Below, piece by piece: positions 15,741 through 22,790 of a stretch of DNA of 33,797 nucleotides. The DNA comes from Oscillospiraceae bacterium. GTDB taxonomy: Bacteria > Bacillota > Clostridia > Oscillospirales > Oscillospiraceae. The translations under genes and the position numbers were made by a program. Below the pieces are notes generated by a model. It saw only the letters and a list, made by a program, of their open reading frames with translations. It was not told where the DNA came from and did not search any database. How positions within the stretch are numbered: the first letter of the stretch is position 1; each line of letters starts with the position of its first letter. The stretch lies in assembly GCA_021205095.1 (NCBI GenBank), contig JAJPYE010000061.1, positions 1-33,797 of the forward strand. The letters run 5' to 3'.

Positions 15741-16895
15741 TTATCGGTTCAGCAGCCGGGCCACCGGGGGCCGGTACACCTTCATGGCCCCCTTGGGGCA
15801 AAATTCCTGGCAGCAGAAGCAGTGGATGCACACCCCCCGGTCGATGTGGGGCAGTTTATTTTTCATGGTGATGGCCTTGGCCGGGCATATGTCGGCGCAC
15901 TTGCCGCAGCCAACGCACTGGTCAGCCGTCACCTTGGGTACGGCACTCAGGCACTTCTGGACAAATTTTCCCGCCAGCTTCTTCACCGGGCCGCGGCTTT
16001 CGTTCCAGAAAAGAATGTCGCTTTTCGTCCGCACGTTATGGAAGTCCTTCACCACCATGGACTCCAGATCCCCGGCTATATCCAGCTCCTGCCAGTGGGC
16101 GGGTATCAGCCCCCGCTCATAGGCAGCCTCCAGGGTCGGCACATCCTCCCGATCCAGGCCGATTAATTGGGCGCAGGCCAAATCGACGGCGTGGGGGGAT
16201 TTGGAAGCCAGCAGCAGCCCCATGGGCTTTGGGTCGCCCGCCGTGGGGCCGTTGCCGTCCATTCCAATCACTCCGTCCACAATGGACAGAGTGGGCCGGA
16301 AATACTCGTCCAGATCGATAATCATCCGGGCGAAGTCAGCCGGGTTGGGATATTTATAATGGTATTCCGGCTTCATCGTGCCGGGGATAACGCCGAACAT
16401 ATTCTTTGCGGCGGCGGAAAGGCCCATCATGCCGTGGCTTTTCAGCTTACAGAAATCAATCAGCACGTCGCAGTCATCCAGCCAGGCGGTATACTGAAAG
16501 GTCTTTGCCACCCTCCCCTCCGGGAAAACAGCCTGCTTCTGGCTGAAATCCATATTCAGCGCCGCGCCCGCCGCCTCCGTCTCATACATCCCCGTGGCCC
16601 GGTAGACGGTTTTCACATAGGCCGCCGTATACACACCGCCGGGGCTGTCCCCGATAACGGCGGAAGCGCCACGCTCCCGGATAAGCTCCGCCAGGGCCGA
16701 CAACAGCGCCGGATGAGTAGTGGCCGCCGCCTCCGGCTTTAAAAAGGCTACCAGATTGGCCTTTATCCCCACCCGCATACCGGGCTTTATAAAATCCAGT
16801 CCGCCGACAGGCTCCAGCACCTCTAAAAGCGCCTGACGGCACACCGCCGGGTCATAGCTTTCACAGCGGACAATGGACACCCGCGCCATGCTCAT
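15741..16895 (-). CDS. DUF362 protein with two C-terminal 4Fe-4S clusters
   Basis: A 384-residue protein: an N-terminal DUF362 domain (IKANLV, THPALLSALAELIRERG, GDSPGGVY, DVLIDFCKLKSHGMMGLSAAAKNMFG) followed by a bacterial ferredoxin-like domain with Cys 327/330/333/337 and Cys 356/359/362/366, each followed by Pro. The clusters suggest an electron-transfer role; the function of DUF362 is not established. Cytosolic, no signal peptide. GGGAGGGG lies 7 bases before ATG 16895. It shares a transcript with tatD, an association frequent in Clostridia but unexplained. The leader of about 110 bases contains no ORF. Confidence 0.9.
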   Translation of the reverse strand: MSMARVSIVRCESYDPAVCRQALLEVLEPVGGLDFIKPGMRVGIKANLVAFLKPEAAATTHPALLSALAELIRERGASAVIGDSPGGVYTAAYVKTVYRATGMYETEAAGAALNMDFSQKQAVFPEGRVAKTFQYTAWLDDCDVLIDFCKLKSHGMMGLSAAAKNMFGVIPGTMKPEYHYKYPNPADFARMIIDLDEYFRPTLSIVDGVIGMDGNGPTAGDPKPMGLLLASKSPHAVDLACAQLIGLDREDVPTLEAAYERGLIPAHWQELDIAGDLESMVVKDFHNVRTKSDILFWNESRGPVKKLAGKFVQKCLSAVPKVTADQCVGCGKCADICPAKAITMKNKLPHIDRGVCIHCFCCQEFCPKGAMKVYRPPVARLLNR

Positions 16896-17011
16896 TTGCG
16901 TTCCCCTCCCGTTTTAAGGATGCACTGAATAAATCCGGCTTTTGCCCCGGCACTGCCTGCGCCGATTGGTTCAGAGCTTCCTTAAATGTTCATTCTCCGT
17001 ATTTTTCAATT

Positions 17012-17041
17012 ATTATAGCACTGACCGCCGCCCCCTGTCCA
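17012..17041 (-). promoter_or_regulatory. Promoter of the DUF362-tatD operon
   Basis: On the minus strand TGGACA (17036-17041), an 18-base spacer and a perfect TATAAT (17012-17017) with an upstream TGC. It stands back to back with the MATE promoter, the two -35 boxes being 3 bases apart. Confidence 0.6.
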
Positions 17042-17044
17042 CGA

Positions 17045-17072
17045 TTGCTTTTTCCCTTCGCCGTGCTATAAT
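17045..17072 (+). promoter_or_regulatory. Promoter of the MATE transporter gene
   Basis: TTGCTT (17045-17050), a 16-base spacer and TATAAT (17067-17072) with an upstream TGC. Transcription would begin near 17079, past the ATG at 17075, which rules that codon out as a start and supports TTG 17111. Confidence 0.7.
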
Positions 17073-17110
17073 CTATGGGAAAGAAAACTATACCTTGGAG
17101 GCGTTCTATC

Positions 17111-18499
17111 TTGACGAGGGAACAGGAAAAGAGCTTTCTTGGCACCGAACCCATCGGACGGCTGCTGTTTAAGCTGGCCCTGCCGACAGTGGCGGCCCAG
17201 CTCATCAATATGCTTTATAATATAGTAGACCGGGTCTACATCGGTCACATCCCGGAGACGGGAGCTATGGCTCTGACCGGGGTAGGGGTGTGTATGCCGC
17301 TGATTATGGTGGTTTCCGCCTTTGCCTGTCTGGTGGGCTACGGCGGCGCGCCCAGAGCCTCCATCGCCATGGGCAAGGGGGACAACGGCGAGGCGGAAAA
17401 AATACTGGGCAACTGCTTTTCCATGCAGATCATCATCTCCCTGCTGCTGACCGCCGCGCTGCTGGCCTTTAACCGGCCCATGCTGCTGGCCTTCGGCGCA
17501 AGCGAGGCTACCATTGAATATGCCGCCGCCTACATGAACATTTATGCTGCCGGAACCCTATTTGTGGAGTTGACCCTGGGAATGAACGCCTTCATCACCG
17601 CCCAGGGCTTTGCCAAGACCGGGATGCTGTCCGTCACCATCGGGGCGGTGTGCAACATTATCCTGGACCCTATTTTTATCTACGTCCTGGGCCTGGGGGT
17701 GCGTGGGGCGGCCCTGGCCACGGTGATTTCCCAGGGTGCCTCCTGTCTGTGGGTGATGTCCTTTCTCTTGGGAAAGCGGACGATTCTGAAAATCAAGCGC
17801 AAAAATCTGCGGCTTCACGCTTTGGTCATACGTCCCTGCATGGCGCTGGGGCTGGCTACCTTTATCATGCAGGCCAGCGAGAGCGTTATTTCCATCTGCT
17901 TCAACGCCTCTCTGCTAAAATATGGCGGGGACATGGCGGTGGGGGCCATGACCATTCTGACCAGCGTGATGCAGTTCGCCATGATGCCCCTCCAGGGGCT
18001 GGGCCACGGGGCGCAGCCCATTATGAGCTATAATTACGGCGCTGGAGATGGGAGGCGGGTGCGGGCAACCTACCAGATGCTTTTGAAGGCAAGCCTTGTG
18101 TACGCCGTGATTTTGTGGCTGTGCGTCATGCTGTTTCCCGGAGCCTTCGCCCGGATGTTCACCTCCGACGCTGCGCTGGTGGCCTATACGAAAAGCGCCC
18201 TGCGGGTTTATCTTGCGGTAATGCTTCTTATGAGTATTCAGACCGCCTGTCAAATGGCTCTCACAGCCCTGGGCATGGCAAAGGAATCCATTCTGGTGGC
18301 TGTCATGCGGAAATTCGTGTTGCTGCTGCCTTTTATCTATCTGATGCCCAACCTCTTCCCCGCCGACCCGGCCATGGCGGTGTATCTGGCGGAGCCTGCG
18401 GCGGACGTGCTGGCCGTGACCTTCACGTCGATTCTGTTCCGGGTGAAGTTCAGGAAGGTTTTAGCGCCTCTGGAAAAAGCCGCAGCCCCCGCGCCGTAG
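17111..18499 (+). CDS. MATE-family multidrug or cation efflux transporter
   Basis: A 462-residue membrane protein with 12 hydrophobic segments in two similar halves, each beginning with a LPTVAAQLINMLYNIVDRVYIG-like segment (first half) or a PCMALGLATFIMQASESV-like segment (second half). It belongs to the NorM/DinF-type MATE family, which exports drugs or metabolites with Na+ or H+. TTG at 17111 is the start: GGAGG at 17097-17101 lies 9 bases before it and the promoter's start site falls after the only upstream ATG. The substrate is unknown. No terminator is evident before secG, which has its own promoter. Confidence 0.92.
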   Translation: MTREQEKSFLGTEPIGRLLFKLALPTVAAQLINMLYNIVDRVYIGHIPETGAMALTGVGVCMPLIMVVSAFACLVGYGGAPRASIAMGKGDNGEAEKILGNCFSMQIIISLLLTAALLAFNRPMLLAFGASEATIEYAAAYMNIYAAGTLFVELTLGMNAFITAQGFAKTGMLSVTIGAVCNIILDPIFIYVLGLGVRGAALATVISQGASCLWVMSFLLGKRTILKIKRKNLRLHALVIRPCMALGLATFIMQASESVISICFNASLLKYGGDMAVGAMTILTSVMQFAMMPLQGLGHGAQPIMSYNYGAGDGRRVRATYQMLLKASLVYAVILWLCVMLFPGAFARMFTSDAALVAYTKSALRVYLAVMLLMSIQTACQMALTALGMAKESILVAVMRKFVLLLPFIYLMPNLFPADPAMAVYLAEPAADVLAVTFTSILFRVKFRKVLAPLEKAAAPAP

Positions 18500-18551
18500 G
18501 GTGCGTTTCTCTGAAAAAAACATAAATTTCACTGGAAATGGAAAAAAAGGC

Positions 18552-18580
18552 TTGCTTTCATTGGACAGGTATGGTATACT
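18552..18580 (+). promoter_or_regulatory. Promoter of secG
   Basis: TTGCTT (18552-18557), a 17-base spacer and TATACT (18575-18580). Transcription would begin near 18587, about 29 bases before the secG start. Confidence 0.7.
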
Positions 18581-18615
18581 TCTCTGGTGAAATTTTAAAG
18601 AGGTGGGTTCGAAAA

Positions 18616-18843
18616 ATGACTCTTGCTTTGACTATATTGCAGCTTATCGCCGGTATCTTTCTGGTCGTTGTCATCCTGTTCCAGAGCGGCAAGCGCTCCG
18701 GCCTGTCCGGCGCCATCGCCGGCGGCGCGGATACCTTCATGACCAAGACCAAGGCCAAGACATGGGACGCAAAGCTTGCAAAAATGACCAAGTGGGTCGC
18801 GATTGCTTTCGTGCTGCTGACCCTGATTCTGAATCTGATTTAA
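18616..18843 (+). CDS. secG: Preprotein translocase subunit SecG
   Basis: A 75-residue protein with two membrane helices (about 3-25 and 53-73) flanking the conserved cytosolic loop QSGKRSGLSGAIAGGADTF. SecG sits beside SecYE and assists SecA-driven export. ATG 18616 is chosen: it follows AGAGGTGGG by about 9 bases and gives the normal SecG N-terminus. In many Firmicutes secG precedes rnr and smpB; neither is here. A strong terminator follows at once, so it is monocistronic. Confidence 0.96.
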   Translation: MTLALTILQLIAGIFLVVVILFQSGKRSGLSGAIAGGADTFMTKTKAKTWDAKLAKMTKWVAIAFVLLTLILNLI

Positions 18844-18853
18844 CCTAGCTTCC

Positions 18854-18885
18854 AAAAGACGCCGTTTTGAACGGCGTCTTTTTTT
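18854..18885 (+). terminator. Intrinsic terminator after secG
   Basis: AAAAGACGCCGTT (18854-18866) pairs perfectly with AACGGCGTCTTTT (18870-18882) around a 3-base loop; the T run continues to about 18885. Confidence 0.95.
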
Positions 18886-18896
18886 GTTCTCAGTAG

Positions 18897-18927
18897 TTGA
18901 CATTCGCACAATTCCAAGGTTTATAGT
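18897..18927 (+). promoter_or_regulatory. Probable promoter of the thiolase-BKACE operon
   Basis: A perfect TTGACA (18897-18902) is followed after 17 bases by TTTATA and after 19 bases by TATAGT (18922-18927). It lies about 65 bases before the thiolase ATG and just after the secG terminator. No copy of the dyad found before the CoA-transferase is seen here. Confidence 0.55.
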
Positions 18928-18990
18928 AATACAGCATGAATAATAATGAGCGGTTTATCCGCCAGCGCGTTGAAGGAGATACAGTTCATC

Positions 18991-20241
18991 ATGGAAACCA
19001 AAAATGTAGTCATCGTAGATGCCTGCCGTACAGCCGTGGGCAAGATGGGCGGAGCCTGCCGTCCTTTGTCCGCCCTGGATATGGCCTGCGCCACCATCAA
19101 AGGGAACCTGGATCGCTCCGGCATTGACCCCAGCGAAATCGACGAGGTCATTCTGGGTCACTGCCGCCAGACCTCTGACGAGCCGAATATCGCCAGAGTG
19201 GCCGCGCTTAAGGTTGGTATCCCTGAAAAGTGCGCCGCCCACACGGTTATGCGCCAATGCGCTTCCGGCATGACCGCCGTGCAGAACGGCGCCATGAGCA
19301 TTATGGTCGGCGTAAACGATGTGGTCATCGCCGGCGGCACGGAGAGTATGTCCAACGCCGTCTTTTATGTGCGCAACGCCCGTTGGGGCGTAGGCACCGG
19401 CACCACTGAATTTGTAGACGCGCTGACCGAGGGCCAGTTCAAGAGCCAGCCGGAAGAGATTTATGGCCGCTATAATATGGGCGCTACCGCCGAGCGCGTG
19501 GCCCAGGAACTGGGCATTACCCGCGAGGAACAGGACGCTTTCTCACTGGAGAGCCAGCGCCGGGCCATCGCCGCCATTGATTCTGGCCGTTTTAAGGACG
19601 AGATCGTCCCCATGACCGTCCCCCAGGGCCGGAAGAAGGATCCCATCGTGTTCGACACAGACGAGTTCCCCAACCGCACCACCAACGAGGAGAAAATGGC
19701 CAAGCTCAAGCCTGTTTTCAGCATTGATGTCCATGACGACGGCAAAATGTTCAACTTTCCTTATCTGACCGGCACCGTTACCGCCGGTTCCTCCTCCGGG
19801 CGGAACGACGGCGCCTCCTCCCTGCTGCTGATGAGCGAGGAGAAGGCCAAGGAGCTTGGCCTCAAGCCTCTCGCAAAAATCATTGGCATGGGCGCTTCCG
19901 GCTGCGACCCCCAGCAGATGGGCCTCGGCCCCGTGTACGCCGTTCCCAAGGCACTGAAGCACGCCGGTCTTACCATGGACGACATCCAACTCATCGAGCT
20001 GAATGAAGCCTTTGCCGCCCAGAGCCTTGGTTGCATCAAACTCCTGGGCTGGGAGGATAAAATGGACATCATCAACGTAAACGGCGGCGCGATCGCCCTG
20101 GGCCACCCCGTCGGTTCTTCCGGCAGCCGCATCATCGTCACCCTGGTGCATGAGATGAAAAAGCGCGGCCTGAAATATGGCCTTGCCACCCTCTGCATCG
20201 CAGGCGGCATGGGCCAGGCAACGGTCATTGAAATGTGCTGA
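18991..20241 (+). CDS. Thiolase (acetyl-CoA acetyltransferase type)
   Basis: A 416-residue degradative/biosynthetic thiolase. The acyl-accepting Cys90 is in MRQCASGM, the catalytic His372 in GHPVGSSGSR and the second Cys402 in LCIAGGMGQA; NEAFAAQSL is also present. It interconverts acetoacetyl-CoA plus CoA and two acetyl-CoA. It is slightly longer than the usual 390-400 residues and has CIAGGMG where CxGGGxG is usual. ATG 18991 is chosen with GAAGGAGA about 11 bases upstream and the normal start KNVVIVDACRTAVGK. It is followed after 53 bases by the BKACE gene, so the acetoacetate-producing and acetoacetyl-CoA-using enzymes are paired. Confidence 0.94.
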   Translation: METKNVVIVDACRTAVGKMGGACRPLSALDMACATIKGNLDRSGIDPSEIDEVILGHCRQTSDEPNIARVAALKVGIPEKCAAHTVMRQCASGMTAVQNGAMSIMVGVNDVVIAGGTESMSNAVFYVRNARWGVGTGTTEFVDALTEGQFKSQPEEIYGRYNMGATAERVAQELGITREEQDAFSLESQRRAIAAIDSGRFKDEIVPMTVPQGRKKDPIVFDTDEFPNRTTNEEKMAKLKPVFSIDVHDDGKMFNFPYLTGTVTAGSSSGRNDGASSLLLMSEEKAKELGLKPLAKIIGMGASGCDPQQMGLGPVYAVPKALKHAGLTMDDIQLIELNEAFAAQSLGCIKLLGWEDKMDIINVNGGAIALGHPVGSSGSRIIVTLVHEMKKRGLKYGLATLCIAGGMGQATVIEMC

Positions 20242-20294
20242 TAAATGTGCTGATATTTATTAAATTTTAATACTTATATAAGAGGGTAGAGATT

Positions 20295-21221
20295 ATGTCT
20301 AAGTCCAACAAAATTATTATTCAGGCCTGCCTTTGCGGGGCTGGCACCAAGAAGTCCCAGGCTCCTACGGTTCCTTATACACCGGAGGAGATCGCCCGCC
20401 AGGTGGTAGCCGTGGCCCAAGCCGGCGCTTCCATCGCCCACATCCACGTCCGTGAGGACAAAATGGTGGACGGCGAAATGCAGATTGGCTACAAGTCCAT
20501 GAGCCTGCAAATGTTCACCGAGACGGTGGAGTTGTCCCGCAAGTACTGCAAGGAGGCCGGGGTTGACATTCTGATTAACCTGACCACCTCCGGCGGAGAG
20601 TATGAGGACGTAAAGCGTCTTCAGCACCTGGGTGCGCTCAAGCCGGAAATGTGTTCCTTCGACCCCAACACCATAAACTGGTCCAACAGCTACATCTTCG
20701 AGAACCACCCCCGCTTCCTGAACCTGCTGGCTCAGGAGGTCGTCAAAACCGGCGTGAAGCCGGAGTTTGAGGTGTTCGACACCGGCCATATCGACTCCGT
20801 CATGTACTATGTGAACAAGTGGAACATCCCCCAGCCGCCCCACATCCAGTTCATCATGGGCGTCGGCGGCTCCGCCCCCGGTACCGCCCAGTCCCTGGCC
20901 TGGATGGTAGATCACCTGCCCGAAGGCGCTACCTGGTCTGTCTCCGGCATTGGCAAGGCCCATATGCCTATGATGCTGGCCGGTCTGGCCCTTGGCTGCG
21001 ACGGCCTGCGGGTGGGCCTGGAGGACAACATCCTCTACGGCAAGGAGCCTGACGGCAAGAAGATTATCGCCACCAACGTCATGCTGGTGGAGCGGGCCGT
21101 GGAGCTGGCCCAGATCGCCGGTCGCACCATCGCCACGGCGGACGACGCCCGCGAGATTCTTGGCATCACCCGCCACTGCCTGCGGGACGGCAAGACCGAA
21201 CCGGTCTCCATTTCCCTGTAA
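20295..21221 (+). CDS. Beta-keto-acid cleavage enzyme (BKACE, Kce family), substrate unknown
   Basis: A 308-residue TIM-barrel enzyme of the former DUF849 family. BKACEs condense a beta-keto acid with acetyl-CoA and cleave it to acetoacetate and a new acyl-CoA, using Zn. The metal pair His49/His51 (IAHIHVRE), the Arg239 and Glu243-Asp244 of LRVGLEDN and the MGVGGSAPGT segment match positions shown to be catalytic in Kce. It is longer than the roughly 275 residues usual for Kce, and its substrate-loop segments (for example TINWSNSYIFENHPRF) look unlike lysine-pathway Kce as I remember it. No other lysine-fermentation gene is present. Dehydrocarnitine or another beta-keto acid is equally possible. 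AAGAGGG precedes the ATG. A strong terminator follows. Confidence 0.92.
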   Translation: MSKSNKIIIQACLCGAGTKKSQAPTVPYTPEEIARQVVAVAQAGASIAHIHVREDKMVDGEMQIGYKSMSLQMFTETVELSRKYCKEAGVDILINLTTSGGEYEDVKRLQHLGALKPEMCSFDPNTINWSNSYIFENHPRFLNLLAQEVVKTGVKPEFEVFDTGHIDSVMYYVNKWNIPQPPHIQFIMGVGGSAPGTAQSLAWMVDHLPEGATWSVSGIGKAHMPMMLAGLALGCDGLRVGLEDNILYGKEPDGKKIIATNVMLVERAVELAQIAGRTIATADDAREILGITRHCLRDGKTEPVSISL

Positions 21222-21240
21222 TTTAATTTGCAAAAACGCA

Positions 21241-21275
21241 CCGCGTCTGCTATCATCTTAGCAGACGCGGTTTTC
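21241..21275 (+). terminator. Strong terminator between BKACE and thioesterase
   Basis: CCGCGTCTGCTA (21241-21252) pairs perfectly with TAGCAGACGCGG (21259-21270) around TCATCT, followed by TTTTCTATT. The 12-bp stem should stop most transcripts from the thiolase promoter before the thioesterase gene 36 bases further on. Confidence 0.92.
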
Positions 21276-21310
21276 TATTATATGATATAAAGATTTTATG
21301 AGGTGAGCAT

Positions 21311-21724
21311 ATGACTGAAACAATCATACAGGTGCGCTATCCCGACCTTGACCCCATGGGCATTGTCCATCACGCCGTCTATCCCATCTGGTATGAGATG
21401 GCCCGGATGGAGCTTTTGCAAAACGCCAGTTTCCCCTGGCCTAAACAGCACGAGCTGGGCATTGACCCGGTGATGGTCAGCCTGAACCTGGAATACCTGG
21501 CCCCCGTCCGCTACCCCGGCGAGGTGGTAATAAAATCCCAAATCATCCTGGCCGAGCCGAAAAAGCTGAAAATACGCTACGAGTGCTTCTCCGAAAACGG
21601 CGCCGTCTGCAACAACCGCGCCGAAAGCTTCCACATCTGGTGCCGGGACATGAAAAGCCTGAACCTCCAGGAAGCCGAGCCGGAAATCTTCGCCGGATTG
21701 GTTGAGGCAATTGAGAATTTCTAA
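21311..21724 (+). CDS. Hot-dog acyl-CoA thioesterase (4HBT family)
   Basis: A single-domain 137-residue hot-dog protein: VRYPDLDPMGIVHHAVYPIWYEMARMELL carries the family active-site motif, with Asp12/Asp14 and the following Gly-Ile-Val-His. It hydrolyses an acyl-CoA to the acid and CoA. Directly after a BKACE it may release the acid from the acyl-CoA that BKACE makes, as betainyl-CoA thioesterases do in carnitine breakdown (inference). GAGGTGA lies before the ATG. A strong terminator separates it from BKACE, so its expression is probably lower or from a promoter in the AT-rich stretch 21271-21300. It ends 2 bases from the convergent lysR stop. Confidence 0.9.
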   Translation: MTETIIQVRYPDLDPMGIVHHAVYPIWYEMARMELLQNASFPWPKQHELGIDPVMVSLNLEYLAPVRYPGEVVIKSQIILAEPKKLKIRYECFSENGAVCNNRAESFHIWCRDMKSLNLQEAEPEIFAGLVEAIENF

Positions 21725-21726
21725 GC

Positions 21727-22629
21727 TTAAATCTCCTTCCAAATATTCCCCAGTCCCTCCTGCAGCTCGGGCAGTAGAGGATTGCCTTGTCCCTTGGGTG
21801 CCAGAAACGCCAGACGAAGGCGGGCATATTCTGTCGGGAGCGGCAGTGTTTGCAGGCGGGGATTTGCCAGCTTTGCCACCACCGAGGCAGGGAGGATGGC
21901 AGCGCTCTCGCCGGTCTCGATGGTTGTGGTCATATCTTCCAGACTTTCGCAAAAGCGAATCTGTGGCTCCAAGGCCAGGTCGCTTAGAATGCGAATAATA
22001 TGATACAGCCCTTGCGGTTCCCTGTCAACAAGGATAAGACCCCGATTCATGATAATATCGGCATGATCGCCGTCCCGGTGTGTGTTCCCGCTGCGGAAAG
22101 CAAGCAGCATCTCCTCCCCGCCCAAAATGGTTTGAGAAATGTCGCTCTTTGGCTCCATTTCCCTGTCCAATACCAGGGCACAGTCCAGCGTATGAGCGGA
22201 AAGCCCCTTTATCAGCTTCTGATATTCCTGCGTGTGCAGAAGAATACGTATGCCGGGATGACGCCGCCGCATTGCATACAGAAACTCGGTCACAGCCAGT
22301 CGTCTGTCGGGATTTGCCAGGGCGCGGGAATCTGTTCCAATGGAGAGCGTATGGCCCGCATTCGCATCCGGCGCAGCGTCCCGCACCTCTGGAAGGAGCT
22401 TTTCCCAGCGGGAAATCAAATCCTTGGCGCTGGCACGCAGGGCGCGGCCCGCTTCTGTCAGCTCCACCTTCCGGGTAGTGCGGGTAAACAGGGGCAGGCC
22501 CACCTCCTGCTCAAGCTCCATGATCTGCCGTGACAGCGCCGATTGGGACAGATAGACACTGTCCGCTGCCCGGCTGAAATTCAGCGTGTCCGCCACAGCG
22601 ATAAAATACCGAAGCTGCCGTATTTCCAT
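21727..22629 (-). CDS. LysR-family transcriptional regulator of the acyl-CoA cluster
   Basis: A complete 300-residue LysR protein: HTH at about 1-60 (MEIRQLRYFIAVADTLNFSR, SVYLSQSALSRQI, EVGLPLFTRTTRKVELTEAG) and an effector-binding domain to the end. ATG 22629 is chosen since GGAGG lies 10 bases before it; the longer frame runs through the promoter. It is divergent from the CoA-transferase gene with a dyad in the shared gap, and convergent with the thioesterase gene. It probably activates the CoA-transferase and represses itself, in the usual LysR way, with an acid or CoA-ester effector (inference). Confidence 0.93.
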   Translation of the reverse strand: MEIRQLRYFIAVADTLNFSRAADSVYLSQSALSRQIMELEQEVGLPLFTRTTRKVELTEAGRALRASAKDLISRWEKLLPEVRDAAPDANAGHTLSIGTDSRALANPDRRLAVTEFLYAMRRRHPGIRILLHTQEYQKLIKGLSAHTLDCALVLDREMEPKSDISQTILGGEEMLLAFRSGNTHRDGDHADIIMNRGLILVDREPQGLYHIIRILSDLALEPQIRFCESLEDMTTTIETGESAAILPASVVAKLANPRLQTLPLPTEYARLRLAFLAPKGQGNPLLPELQEGLGNIWKEI

Positions 22630-22650
22630 AAGTGCATCGCCTCCGCTATA

Positions 22651-22679
22651 AACATACCAGATCCTAGCATTAAAAACAA
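22651..22679 (-). promoter_or_regulatory. Promoter of lysR
   Basis: On the minus strand TTGTTT (22674-22679), a 17-base spacer and TATGTT (22651-22656). The -35 box touches the first arm of the dyad at 22678, so a bound regulator would block it. Confidence 0.55.
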
Positions 22680-22712
22680 GAAGATTTATGCACCAAAAGC
22701 ATAAATCTTCTT
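22678..22712. promoter_or_regulatory. Candidate LysR operator: perfect 14-bp inverted repeat
   Basis: AAGAAGATTTATGC (22678-22691) and GCATAAATCTTCTT (22699-22712) are exact reverse complements around a 7-base centre. The core ATGC-N7-GCAT contains T-N11-A, the LysR half-site rule. Its centre (22695) lies about 66 bases before the predicted CoA-transferase start site (about 22761), the classic LysR recognition-site position, and it overlaps the lysR -35. Confidence 0.65.
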
Positions 22713-22725
22713 TTCTCATGTGGAA

Positions 22726-22754
22726 TTGAGATTGCGAAAGGGCAGTTTTATAAG
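22726..22754 (+). promoter_or_regulatory. Promoter of the CoA-transferase gene
   Basis: TTGAGA (22726-22731), a 17-base spacer and TATAAG (22749-22754), about 36 bases before the ATG. Confidence 0.6.
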
Positions 22755-22790
22755 CTAAGATGAAGCCAGAAAAAACAGGGAGGCTTCACC

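Noticed and set aside
20295-21221. Naming the BKACE as lysine-pathway Kce
   Set aside because: Family residues are shared by all BKACEs, the protein is longer and no other lysine-fermentation genes are present.
22678-22712. Dyad before the CoA-transferase as a transcription terminator
   Set aside because: It lies between divergent promoters, has no gene ending into it and no T run after the stem.
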